Source of the DNA: Bacteroides sp. 214
GTDB lineage: Bacteria; Bacteroidota; Bacteroidia; Bacteroidales; Bacteroidaceae
DNA length: 64,000 bases
Reading direction: 5' to 3'
NCBI RefSeq assembly: GCF_010501015.1
Contig: NZ_QVML01000004.1
Span: 173,238 to 237,237 of the forward strand
The notes beneath the pieces are model-generated. The model was not told the DNA's origin and did no database searches. It worked only from the letters and a program-made list of their open reading frames with translations. Shown here one piece after another: positions 8,667-17,204 of the stretch. The translations under genes were made by a program, and so were the position numbers. Each line of letters opens with the position of its first letter. The stretch's first letter is position 1.

Positions 8667-8945
8667 ACAATCGTTTTTTGTATTAACGAATAAAATGCAA
8701 GAAATATTAACAGATGTGTTGAGAAACATAGAAACTATGGAGCCATAAGCATTCGATGTGAAAAGTTTCTTTGCTATTTTCAAAAAGAAATAAAATTATT
8801 TAATTTAATTCCTTTTTGAATTGTATTTATCCTATTTGCTATTATTCTGCTCTTTCTGTTCTTCCGCTTTTTACTCCTTATCCCAATTTACCCCCTTTCA
8901 GAATGCTCTTGAGTGAGGTTACTCTACCTGTAAACTTGAATCTTT

Positions 8946-9210
8946 CTTGTTCTTCTTCACAAAAACTCCGAAAATGGACTCATTTTTTCGAAAAACTCAC
9001 TCCAAAAGCAAGAGAAACTGACTGCAAACTCAAATGAAACTGACTGCATTCTTATGAGAAATAGGCTCAAAAGGTAAATGCTTATAGAAGAAAGGGTGTT
9101 TGCTTATGGCTGAAGACCCAAATGCCATAAGCAAACAGTAAAAGAAGTACTGGCTCATCTATCAAGAGTGAATAACTTTGCAGAAACAATGCAAAAGCAC
9201 ACTTTTTAAC
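8946..9210 (+). repeat. 265-bp interspersed intergenic repeat, copy 1
   Basis: This segment recurs in reverse orientation at 38778-39042 with the same length and most positions identical by eye. It contains a perfect 13-bp inverted repeat, GTTTGCTTATGGC (9098-9110) and GCCATAAGCAAAC (9124-9136), with a 13-base loop, and two direct GAAACTGACTGCA motifs. It has no open frame of note and no terminal inverted repeats. The following 9211-9451 shows nothing recognisable. Confidence 0.85.
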
Positions 9211-9451
9211 TCCTTATTCGAGTTGGTGTCAATATAATCATATTAAAATTGTTTTCGAATAATTGGCTTTAATGTGCTTCTGTTTTTAGTTTTAGCGTGC
9301 CTTTTGGCTGCTATTTATTGAAATAGTTGTCTTTTTGAATTTGGAAAATCGCAATGGCTGCGCTTTTCTCAGGTTGCGCGGAGCGTGGGCTGTTTTTTGG
9401 CAACCATGAGTCGTTTGACGTTTTGACAAATTGTTATTTTGCTATTTCGAT

Positions 9452-10885
9452 TTACTTACCTATCGCAATCTTATAACTCTTCTTGTCGGTGGTGACTACA
9501 TACATTCCCATTGGTAACCCTGTAGTGTCAATGACTTTGCCTGTGGCAATGAACCGCCCGTTGAGGTCGTACAATTTCAGTGTTTGATTTGTAGCACTTC
9601 GCAGGAAATTTCCTTCGTGGCGGATGTCGTTCGCGTTCGGTTCTTTTATTTCACGAATAGAGGTTGCTTTTCTTTCTTGATACATTTCGTACTCCACGCT
9701 TGCCATGATAAACGGACCAACGCCTTTCATATCGTTCGATACCTTTTTCCCGGCATCCGAACCATCGAGGTAATAGTCGGCGCTTCCATCTCTACTTTTG
9801 CTGCTCGAAGGTCCCAACCCTGCCGAAGAGCAGATGTTGTTTAGTGAAATACTACCGCTACTCTCGCTGATGAAGTTAGCGATTAATCCCTTGTAGGCTT
9901 TAACAGCGCTTTGCTCGTACGTTGCTTCGTCAACCAATCCTAACCGTAATGCTTTAAATAATACATACGTAAACATGGACGAGGCGGAAGATTCGAGGTA
10001 GTTTTTGTTGCCTTGTTTGGAGGTAAACGTGTTGTCGTAGCGCAGTAATTGATACCAGCAGCCACTTTCGTTGTCTTGCCAGCGCTTTACCCCCGCCATT
10101 ACCTGTGCGAATATCTGCTTGAGTTCCGCTTTGCGCTCATACGTGTCGGGGAGTATTTCGATCACATCGACCAATGCCGCGGCGTACCATCCCAATCCGC
10201 GTGCCCAAAATTCTTTGGAACATCCAAGGAAAGGCGCTGTTTGGTTTGCCCAGAAGTTGCAATTGACTTCGGTAGGAACGGCTGCCCACGCATGGTAATT
10301 CAGTTGATAATCGGCATCATAGGTTTTAGAGTGAATCAAAACAAACTGATCTACCACATCGCTCCATTTATTACCGTTGTTGAACTTCTTTTCGTAGGCA
10401 GCGTAATAACGCGCACCCATGAACAAGCCATCGAGCCACATTTGGTGCGGATATACTTTTTTGTGCCAGAACCCACCGTGCTCATTGCGCGGTTGATGGT
10501 CGAGCTGCTTGCGCAACGTGTCCAACGCTACTTTATAGTTAGCCGCTTCCTCTCTTTCGTGCACTTTCAGCAAGAACATTCCGGGGTTTACATAGTCGAG
10601 GTTGTATGCCGTGAAGCTGAATTTACTGCCAATCTTCCCGTTAGAGTTAACGGTGGCTTTGGCATGGTTTAGCGTGTAAGTGTAATATTTATCTTCTTTG
10701 TAGAGTTCATGCACTTTCAAGAGTGATTCCATAAACAATCCGGCAGGGTAGTCCCACGTAGTGATAGTGCCCCGGCGTGCCATTTCGGAATCTGCCATCC
10801 ATTTTGAATAAGGTTCGCCGGCGCGGCATAGTGAACCGAAGATACAGGTAAATAGGAGCAAGATAATTGGTTTGTAGTGTTTCAT
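9452..10885 (-). CDS. GH88/GH105-family unsaturated rhamnogalacturonyl hydrolase, T9SS-like tail
   Basis: Start taken at the second Met (MKHYKPIILLLFTCIFGSLC), which puts the signal peptide at the N-terminus; an ATG at 10897 adds four residues. The catalytic domain is an (alpha/alpha)6 barrel with HQMWLDGLFM (Asp152, aligning with the catalytic Asp of YteR-type enzymes) and EFWARGLGWYAAAL, a GH105 hallmark. These enzymes remove the unsaturated uronic acid left by pectate or rhamnogalacturonan lyases. The last about 45 residues (LKLYDLNGRFIATG and then GLPMGMYVV with a Lys-rich end) look like a T9SS type A sorting domain, so the enzyme may be secreted. No pectin-utilisation genes flank it. Confidence 0.85.
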   Translation of the reverse strand: MKHYKPIILLLFTCIFGSLCRAGEPYSKWMADSEMARRGTITTWDYPAGLFMESLLKVHELYKEDKYYTYTLNHAKATVNSNGKIGSKFSFTAYNLDYVNPGMFLLKVHEREEAANYKVALDTLRKQLDHQPRNEHGGFWHKKVYPHQMWLDGLFMGARYYAAYEKKFNNGNKWSDVVDQFVLIHSKTYDADYQLNYHAWAAVPTEVNCNFWANQTAPFLGCSKEFWARGLGWYAAALVDVIEILPDTYERKAELKQIFAQVMAGVKRWQDNESGCWYQLLRYDNTFTSKQGNKNYLESSASSMFTYVLFKALRLGLVDEATYEQSAVKAYKGLIANFISESSGSISLNNICSSAGLGPSSSKSRDGSADYYLDGSDAGKKVSNDMKGVGPFIMASVEYEMYQERKATSIREIKEPNANDIRHEGNFLRSATNQTLKLYDLNGRFIATGKVIDTTGLPMGMYVVTTDKKSYKIAIGK

Positions 10886-10916
10886 CGTATTAAACATGTG
10901 TGTGTTATTGTTGGCG

Positions 10917-10946
10917 CAAACTTACAGAAAAATTGTCGGTTGCAAA
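10917..10946 (-). promoter_or_regulatory. promoter of the GH105 gene
   Basis: Minus strand: TTTG (10943-10946), 18-bp spacer, TAAGTTTG (10917-10924). Both elements match the Bacteroidetes consensus. The box is about 32 bp upstream of the chosen ATG. Confidence 0.7.
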
Positions 10947-11001
10947 TTGTCTCTACACGTTAATCTTATATAACCTAACAGTTTAATTCAACGAAAATCC
11001 C

Positions 11002-11046
11002 TATATTTGCCCATTAAGTGAAAGCAATCTTTGCCCATTGAGTGAA
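11002..11046 (+). promoter_or_regulatory. parAB promoter box and direct repeat
   Basis: TATATTTG at 11002-11009 matches the -7 consensus. It overlaps a direct repeat: TTTGCCCATTAAGTGAA (11006-11022) and TTTGCCCATTGAGTGAA (11030-11046), 16 of 17 bases identical, 24 bp apart (about two helical turns). A repeat right at the start site could be an operator, perhaps for ParA or ParB autoregulation; this is inference. No parS-type palindrome was found. Confidence 0.45.
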
Positions 11047-11156
11047 TTAGTTATTAACAAAACGCTTGACTTTTCAACAAGATTGGTAAAGAATTTCCTT
11101 TGATTGCCCTTGTTTTGAATGATTATTGCTTATTTCGCACGATTTAAAAATAATTT

Positions 11157-11921
11157 ATGGGAAAGATAATCGCTTTAGCAAATCAGAAAGGTGGAGTAGG
11201 AAAAACTACTACAACAATAAATCTGGCAGCTTCGTTGGCTACACTCGAAAAGAAAGTGTTGGTAGTAGATGCCGATCCACAGGCAAATGCTTCGTCGGGG
11301 CTCGGTATTGACATTAAACAAGCCGCAAGTAGTATTTACGAATGCCTTATCAATAGGATAGACGTGCGAAAAGCACTGCTCGATACAGACCTTGAGTCGC
11401 TCAAGGTAATTCCTTCGCACATTAATTTGGTAGGTGCTGAGATAGAGATGCTGAACCTGCCCAATCGCGAGAAGATACTCAAAGAGGTACTCGACCCGCT
11501 AAAGGAGGAATTTGACTACATTCTCATAGATTGCTCACCCTCTTTAGGGTTGATTACCGTGAACTCGCTTACTGCTGCCGATTCGGTTATCATCCCCGTA
11601 CAGGCAGAATACTTTGCCCTCGAAGGTATCAGCAAACTACTGAATACGATTAAGATAATCAAATCCAAACTCAATCCGCAGTTAGAGATTGAAGGCTTCT
11701 TGCTGACAATGTACGATTCGCGTTTGCGCCAAGCCAATCAGATCTTCGACGAAGTAAAGAGACACTTCCAGGAGTTAGTGTTCAATACGGTGATTCAGCG
11801 TAATGTGAAGTTGAGCGAAGCACCCAGCTATGGTGTGCCTGCTATTCTTTACGATGCGGAGTCTAATGGAGCCAAGAACTACATGGCGCTGGCGAAAGAA
11901 TTAGTAGAACGCAGCAAATAA
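11157..11921 (+). CDS. parA: chromosome-partitioning ATPase ParA (Soj)
   Basis: A 254-residue protein of normal family length. A deviant Walker A, QKGGVGKTTTT, lies at residues 10-20, a Walker A' region VLVVDADPQANAS near 35, and a Walker B DYILIDCSPSLG near 118. It is a cytoplasmic ATPase that binds nonspecific DNA and, with ParB-parS complexes, drives segregation of the replication origin. parB follows after nine bases, and the genes downstream run in the same direction, consistent with one operon. Confidence 0.97.
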   Translation: MGKIIALANQKGGVGKTTTTINLAASLATLEKKVLVVDADPQANASSGLGIDIKQAASSIYECLINRIDVRKALLDTDLESLKVIPSHINLVGAEIEMLNLPNREKILKEVLDPLKEEFDYILIDCSPSLGLITVNSLTAADSVIIPVQAEYFALEGISKLLNTIKIIKSKLNPQLEIEGFLLTMYDSRLRQANQIFDEVKRHFQELVFNTVIQRNVKLSEAPSYGVPAILYDAESNGAKNYMALAKELVERSK

Positions 11922-11930
11922 AACAGAGAT

Positions 11931-12824
11931 ATGGTACAGAAACGAAACGCACTGGGAAGAGGTTTGGACGCATTGCTCTCTATGGACGATGTAAAAACCG
12001 AAGGCTCTTCTACAATCAACGAAATAGAGTTAGCGAAGATAAAGGTAAATCCTAAGCAACCTCGCCATGAGTTTGACGAGACTGCTTTGCAGGAGCTTTC
12101 CGATTCTATTGCCGAAATAGGAATCATTCAGCCCATTACTTTACGTAAACTCTCCGAAGACGAGTACCAAATCATAGCAGGAGAACGTCGCTATCGTGCT
12201 TCACTGCGCGCGGGGTTAGTGCGTATTCCTGCCTACATCGTTACTGCCGATGACGAGAAGGTAATGGAGATGGCGCTTATTGAGAATATTCAGCGAGAAG
12301 ACCTGAACTCCATGGAAATAGCCTTGGCGTATCAACACCTGTTGGAGCAATACAATTTGACGCAAGAGCGCCTGAGCGAACGTGTGGGTAAGAAAAGAAC
12401 CACCATTGCCAACTACTTGCGATTGCTGAAGCTGCCTGCGCAAATCCAGATGGCGCTTCAAAACAAAGAGGTAGATATGGGGCATGCACGCGCATTATTG
12501 TCGCTTGGAGATCCTAAAATGCAGATGAAGCTCTTTAATGAAATTCAAACACATCATTATTCGGTACGCAAGGTCGAGGAGTTGGTAAAGTCGCTCGGCG
12601 AAGGAGAGTCCGTTCAGTGTGGCGATAAGAAAATTGCACCGAAGCGCGTAAAACAATCAGTGGAGTTTGAGCTATTGAAGAAACAACTATCGGGATTCTT
12701 TCAAACCAAGGTGCAGTTTACCTGCTCTGACAAAGGAAAAGGAAAGATAAGTATCCCGTTTAATAATGAAGAAGAACTGGAACGGATCATGGAACTTTTT
12801 GATTCGTTGAAAGAGAATAAATGA
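11931..12824 (+). CDS. parB: ParB/Spo0J centromere-binding CTPase
   Basis: A 297-residue protein. It starts with the ALGRGLDALL motif found at ParB N-termini (ParA-stimulating). The ParB/Sulfiredoxin-like domain includes NPKQPRHEFD and GERRYRA (CTP-binding), then ENIQREDLN and a helix-turn-helix (TQERLSERVGKKRTTIANYLRLL). A C-terminal dimerisation region follows. It binds parS and spreads as a CTP-dependent clamp. Its stop overlaps the next start by four bases. Confidence 0.97.
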   Translation: MVQKRNALGRGLDALLSMDDVKTEGSSTINEIELAKIKVNPKQPRHEFDETALQELSDSIAEIGIIQPITLRKLSEDEYQIIAGERRYRASLRAGLVRIPAYIVTADDEKVMEMALIENIQREDLNSMEIALAYQHLLEQYNLTQERLSERVGKKRTTIANYLRLLKLPAQIQMALQNKEVDMGHARALLSLGDPKMQMKLFNEIQTHHYSVRKVEELVKSLGEGESVQCGDKKIAPKRVKQSVEFELLKKQLSGFFQTKVQFTCSDKGKGKISIPFNNEEELERIMELFDSLKENK

Positions 12825-13600
12825 TAGAGAAAAGAAACATAAATAGAATCTATGCAGCCCTGCTTCTCTGTATCTTACAGGTAGCAGGGATTAGTGTGTT
12901 TGCACAGGAGCGTTTGTTGGTCGACGATTCGTTACGCATAAACAAACCACTCATTGCAGATACGCTACTGCTTGACAGAGTAGAGCCGGTTTCGATTATG
13001 CTTGCCGACAGCTTGGAGGAAGTTAATATGCAGAACATGGCGAAACTCGATCAAGATACAATCCCCTTGCTCGCGCCACTTCCTGCCGATAGCCTGAAAG
13101 TTTTTGAACCAAAGAAACTTTGGGTACCCAATCCAACCAAGGCAACATGGTTGGCAGTGGTTTTTCCGGGAGGCGGACAAATTTATAACCGTAAGTACTG
13201 GAAGTTACCCATTATTTATGGTGGATTTGCCGGTTGTGCCTACGCGCTGACGTGGAATGATAAGATGTATAAAGATTACGCGCGCGCCTATGCCGACCTG
13301 AAAAGCGATGATCCTACACGGACAAGCTATTTGGATATCTTTGGTGACAATGTGCCAAAGTCGCGCATGGAAACAGTATCGAAGAAAAACCGCGACTTCT
13401 ACAGGCGATACAGGGATATAAGTATCTTTGCCTTTGTGGGCGTTTATCTAATCTCTATTATTGACGCTTACGTAGATGCGGAACTCTCTAATTTTGATAT
13501 CGGACCGGATTTGAGTATGCGACTGGAGCCCGCTGTGCTCGACAATCCGATGCAATCGTCAAGAAAGGCGGTAGGTATGCAGTGCAGCTTTCGATTCTAA
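12821..13600 (+). CDS. DUF5683 exported/membrane protein
   Basis: A 259-residue protein with a signal peptide (ending SVFAQ), a Ser/Asp/Leu-rich linker to about 110, then a DUF5683 domain that begins NPTKATWLAVVFPGGGQIYN and holds two hydrophobic segments (IYGGFAGCAYALTW; ISIFAFVGVYLISIIDAYVDA). Probably inner-membrane associated. Overlaps parB by ATGA and precedes a lytic transglycosylase, an order I recall from Bacteroides genomes. Role unknown; context suggests envelope biogenesis coupled to growth. Confidence 0.85.
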   Translation: MIEKRNINRIYAALLLCILQVAGISVFAQERLLVDDSLRINKPLIADTLLLDRVEPVSIMLADSLEEVNMQNMAKLDQDTIPLLAPLPADSLKVFEPKKLWVPNPTKATWLAVVFPGGGQIYNRKYWKLPIIYGGFAGCAYALTWNDKMYKDYARAYADLKSDDPTRTSYLDIFGDNVPKSRMETVSKKNRDFYRRYRDISIFAFVGVYLISIIDAYVDAELSNFDIGPDLSMRLEPAVLDNPMQSSRKAVGMQCSFRF

Positions 13601-13627
13601 AGCAGTAATATTAAAAAGGTAGTACGG

Positions 13628-14926
13628 ATGAAAAACAAAAGAAATAATAAGACCAATGTGCTGATGCTGCTCTTTATGGCATTTTTAGCTATGCAAGTAA
13701 AGGCGCAAAGCGTAGATGTTGTAATCAACGAAAATGGTACCGAGCGGTTGGAAGTTATAGATTTGCCGGTGAGCATGACCTATCCCCTCGATAGTTTGTT
13801 GGTAGATTGGAAATTGCGAACTTTTGTCGTAGACATGCCCGAAGATTGCAGTACTACCACCGAAAACCCCACTTTTCTTGATTCGGTTTATATAGATCGT
13901 TTGTCGAGAATACCCTCCATCATGGAGATGCCTTACAATAGTATTGTTCGTCGTTTTATTGATGTATATACCGGTAGATTGCGCAATCAGGTTGCTTTTA
14001 TGATTAGTGCAAACAACTTCTATATCCCCATCTTTGAAGAAGCACTCGATGCGTACGACCTTCCGTTGGAATTGAAATACCTGCCTATTATTGAATCAGC
14101 GTTGAACCCTTCGGCAGTATCGCGTGTGGGAGCTTCGGGACTTTGGCAGTTTATGATCAATACAGGGAAGATATACGGTTTGGAATCAAATAGCCTGGTC
14201 GACGATCGCCGCGATCCTATTAAAGCCACATGGGCTGCTGCCCGCTATCTGAAGGATTTGTATGGCATTTATAAAGATTGGAATCTGGTGATTGCCGCTT
14301 ATAACTGTGGGCCGGGCAATGTAAACAAAGCTATTCGTCGCGCAGGTGGAACTACCGATTATTGGGCTATTTATAACAACCTTCCGCGCGAAACACGTGG
14401 TTATGTTCCTGCTTTTATTGCAGCCAACTATGTGATGAACTACTATTGCGATCATAATATTTGTCCGCTGGAAACCAATATGCCGGGCGATACCGATACC
14501 ATTCAGATAAACCGTCGTGTGCACTTTGAGCAGATTGCAGCTGTTGCCGGTGTGGAAATGGAACAACTGAAGAGCTTGAATCCACAATACAAAAGAGATA
14601 TTATTCCGGGTGATATTAAACCCTATACACTACGTATGCCACAAGCCAATATCTCACAGTTTATTGATCAACAAGATAGTGTGTATGCCTATAAAGCGAA
14701 GGAACTCTTTACGCAACGACGCACAGTGGAGGTGAAAGATACGCCAAGGAGAGCTGCTGCAGCACCTGCGGGCAGAACACTTGTAAATCATAAGATACGT
14801 TCCGGTGATAATCTCGGAGCTATTGCCGCCAAGTATAAGGTAAGAGTAAGTGATATTATGGCTTGGAATAATATGCGAAACAATAAAATTATAGCGGGTA
14901 AGACGCTGAAGATATATGTCAAGTGA
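13628..14926 (+). CDS. mltD: membrane-bound lytic murein transglycosylase D-like, SLT plus LysM
   Basis: A 432-residue protein with a signal peptide ending VKAQ. The SLT (family 1D) domain spans about 120-300: catalytic Glu156 in YLPIIESALNPSAVS, then GASGLWQFM and AYNCGPGNVNKAI. One C-terminal LysM (HKIRSGDNLGAIAAKYKVRV to the end) binds peptidoglycan; a weaker LysM-like stretch lies near 300-345. It cleaves glycan strands to 1,6-anhydro-muropeptides in the periplasm. No lipobox Cys is seen, so it is not an evident lipoprotein. It overlaps the RelA/SpoT start by 11 bases. Confidence 0.92.
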   Translation: MKNKRNNKTNVLMLLFMAFLAMQVKAQSVDVVINENGTERLEVIDLPVSMTYPLDSLLVDWKLRTFVVDMPEDCSTTTENPTFLDSVYIDRLSRIPSIMEMPYNSIVRRFIDVYTGRLRNQVAFMISANNFYIPIFEEALDAYDLPLELKYLPIIESALNPSAVSRVGASGLWQFMINTGKIYGLESNSLVDDRRDPIKATWAAARYLKDLYGIYKDWNLVIAAYNCGPGNVNKAIRRAGGTTDYWAIYNNLPRETRGYVPAFIAANYVMNYYCDHNICPLETNMPGDTDTIQINRRVHFEQIAAVAGVEMEQLKSLNPQYKRDIIPGDIKPYTLRMPQANISQFIDQQDSVYAYKAKELFTQRRTVEVKDTPRRAAAAPAGRTLVNHKIRSGDNLGAIAAKYKVRVSDIMAWNNMRNNKIIAGKTLKIYVK

Positions 14927-17195
14927 GATGATTGACGACACGATAAAAAAAGAAAAGGCAGACGAAGAAATGATTGAAAAGGCATTTCAGGATCTGCTAG
15001 ACAGTTATTTGGCAACGAAGCATCGCAAGAAAGTTGATATTATAACAAAGGCTTTTAACTTTGCCAATCAGGCTCATAGAGGTATTAAGCGACAGTCGGG
15101 CGAGCCTTACATTATGCATCCGCTGGCGGTGGCACGCATTGTTTGCGATGAAGTGGGGTTGGGCTCCACTTCCATCTGTTCGGCGCTGCTGCACGATGTA
15201 GTCGAAGACACCGACTACACAGTCGAAGATATTGAAAACATCTTTGGTCCGAAGATTGCACAAATCGTAGATGGACTAACAAAGATATCGGGTGGCATCT
15301 TTGCGGATAAAGCCTCGTCGGGACAAGCGGAGAACTTCAAAAAGCTGCTGCTTACCATGTCGAGCGATATTCGCGTGATACTTATTAAGATTGCCGATAG
15401 GCTACATAATATGCGTACGCTGGGGTCGTTGGCACCTAATAAGCAATACAAAATAGCCGGCGAAACTATCTATATTTATGCACCGCTTGCCAATAGGTTG
15501 GGATTGCACAAGATAAAGACCGAATTAGAAAACCTTAGTTTTAAATATGAGCATCCCGAAGAGTACAGGCAGATAGAATTAAAACTACTTGCTACTGCTG
15601 CCGAACGTGAAGATGCTTATAAAACTTTTACGGCGCCTATTCGTGTGGAACTGGATAAGATGGGTATGAAATACCGTATTCTGGCACGTGTTAAATCGAT
15701 CTATTCCATTTGGAATAAGATGCAAACTAAGCATGTTCCGTTTGAAGAGATATACGATTTGCTTGCTGTGCGTATTATTTTCGATCCACAGAACCCGGAA
15801 GAAGAACTGAACGATTGTTTTGATATTTACGTTTCCATTTCTAAAATATATAAACCACATCCCGACCGTTTGCGCGACTGGGTAAGCCACCCAAAATCGA
15901 ATGGTTATCAAGCGCTGCACGTCACCCTTATGGGGACTAACGGGCAGTGGGTGGAAGTTCAGATACGTAGTAATCGTATGAACGACGTTGCCGAACAAGG
16001 TTTTGCCGCCCACTGGAAATACAAAGAAGGAGGTGGTGGCGAAGACGAGGGCGAGCTGGAGAAATGGTTAAAGACGATTAAGGAAATCTTGGACGATCCA
16101 CAACCTGATGCTATGGATTTTCTTGATACCATTAAGATGAATCTTTTTGCTTCGGAGATATTTGTTTTTACACCCAAAGGTGAAATCAGAACAATGCCAC
16201 AAGATTCTACCGTGCTCGATTTTGCTTTTTCATTGCATACCGATGTGGGAAGGCATTGTATTGGTGCAAAAGTAAATCATAAATTGGTGCCGATAAGTCA
16301 TAAACTGGAGAGTGGCGATCAGGTAGAGGTACTTACCTCCAAATCGCAACGTGTACAACCGCAATGGCTTATTTTTACTACCACAGCAAAGGCGCACTCA
16401 AAAATATCGGCTATCTTAAAGAAGGAGCAACGAGTAAGCCTAAAGAAGGGCGAAACAATACTGAATGAGTTTTTGCTGAAAGAAGGATTGCGTCCCGAAA
16501 CATCTAAAATAGATCGATTGTTGCAAGCAAACAACCTCCAGACACGCGAAGAGTTTTTGGTGGCGCTTGGAAATGGTACGATAGTGTTGGGCGACGATGA
16601 CAAACGCCTGTTAAAGGAGAAGCAAACCAACAACTGGAAAAAGTTCCTTGGATTCTCTCTCGGTCAAAGTTCAAAGGATAACAAAGAACACAAAGTAACG
16701 GCAGAAGAGATTGCTGCCGAAAAGGAGAAGATTAATCTTAAAAAAGTACTTAAAATAACCGATAGCGCATTGAAAAGCGATGTGCTTACGTTGGCTTCGT
16801 GTTGTTTGCCTATTCCCGGAGATGATGTGTTGGGATATCTTGATAATGACAGACGGGTGATTCTGCACAAACGTCAATGTCCTGTAGCGGTAAAACTGAA
16901 AAGTAGTTACGGCAACCGCATCTTGGCTACAGAGTGGGACGTTCATGAAATGTTGCCATTTACCGTGATTATATATATAAAAGGAATAGACGGATTGGGA
17001 ATTATGAGTGATGTGACGAATGTGATTTCGCGCAAACTCAATGTAAACATCAAGAAGCTGCAAATGGAATCTAACGAAGGGCTTTTTGAGAGTAAATTGC
17101 AACTCTCCGTACGTGATGTGAATGATGTGAAAAACATCATGAGTCATTTGTTGAAACTACCCAATATCAAATCAGTATCTAGGGTAGAGGAATAA
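14916..17195 (+). CDS. bifunctional (p)ppGpp synthetase/hydrolase, RelA/SpoT family
   Basis: A 759-residue protein of full length. The N-terminal HD hydrolase domain is intact (HRGIKRQSGEPYIMHPLAVA; His93-Asp94 in ALLHDVVEDT). The synthetase domain has RVKSIYSIWNKMQ and DWVSHPKSNGYQALHVT. TGS (about 410-470), a Cys-containing helical region (ASCCLPIPGDDVLGYL) and a C-terminal ACT domain follow. Retention of the HD residues argues for hydrolysis as well as synthesis. It makes and removes the stringent-response alarmone. Last gene of the parA operon, with a terminator at 17222-17253. Confidence 0.95.
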   Translation: MSSEMIDDTIKKEKADEEMIEKAFQDLLDSYLATKHRKKVDIITKAFNFANQAHRGIKRQSGEPYIMHPLAVARIVCDEVGLGSTSICSALLHDVVEDTDYTVEDIENIFGPKIAQIVDGLTKISGGIFADKASSGQAENFKKLLLTMSSDIRVILIKIADRLHNMRTLGSLAPNKQYKIAGETIYIYAPLANRLGLHKIKTELENLSFKYEHPEEYRQIELKLLATAAEREDAYKTFTAPIRVELDKMGMKYRILARVKSIYSIWNKMQTKHVPFEEIYDLLAVRIIFDPQNPEEELNDCFDIYVSISKIYKPHPDRLRDWVSHPKSNGYQALHVTLMGTNGQWVEVQIRSNRMNDVAEQGFAAHWKYKEGGGGEDEGELEKWLKTIKEILDDPQPDAMDFLDTIKMNLFASEIFVFTPKGEIRTMPQDSTVLDFAFSLHTDVGRHCIGAKVNHKLVPISHKLESGDQVEVLTSKSQRVQPQWLIFTTTAKAHSKISAILKKEQRVSLKKGETILNEFLLKEGLRPETSKIDRLLQANNLQTREEFLVALGNGTIVLGDDDKRLLKEKQTNNWKKFLGFSLGQSSKDNKEHKVTAEEIAAEKEKINLKKVLKITDSALKSDVLTLASCCLPIPGDDVLGYLDNDRRVILHKRQCPVAVKLKSSYGNRILATEWDVHEMLPFTVIIYIKGIDGLGIMSDVTNVISRKLNVNIKKLQMESNEGLFESKLQLSVRDVNDVKNIMSHLLKLPNIKSVSRVEE

Positions 17196-17204
17196 TATAG
17201 CGCT

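Noticed and set aside
9040..9210. CRISPR-like spacing in the repeat regions
   Set aside because: The repeated units are not regularly spaced and there are only two GAAACTGACTGCA units; no cas genes.
10049..10672. 207-residue plus-strand frame opposite the GH105 gene
   Set aside because: It is antisense to a well-conserved enzyme, with no recognisable motif or promoter; a shadow frame.
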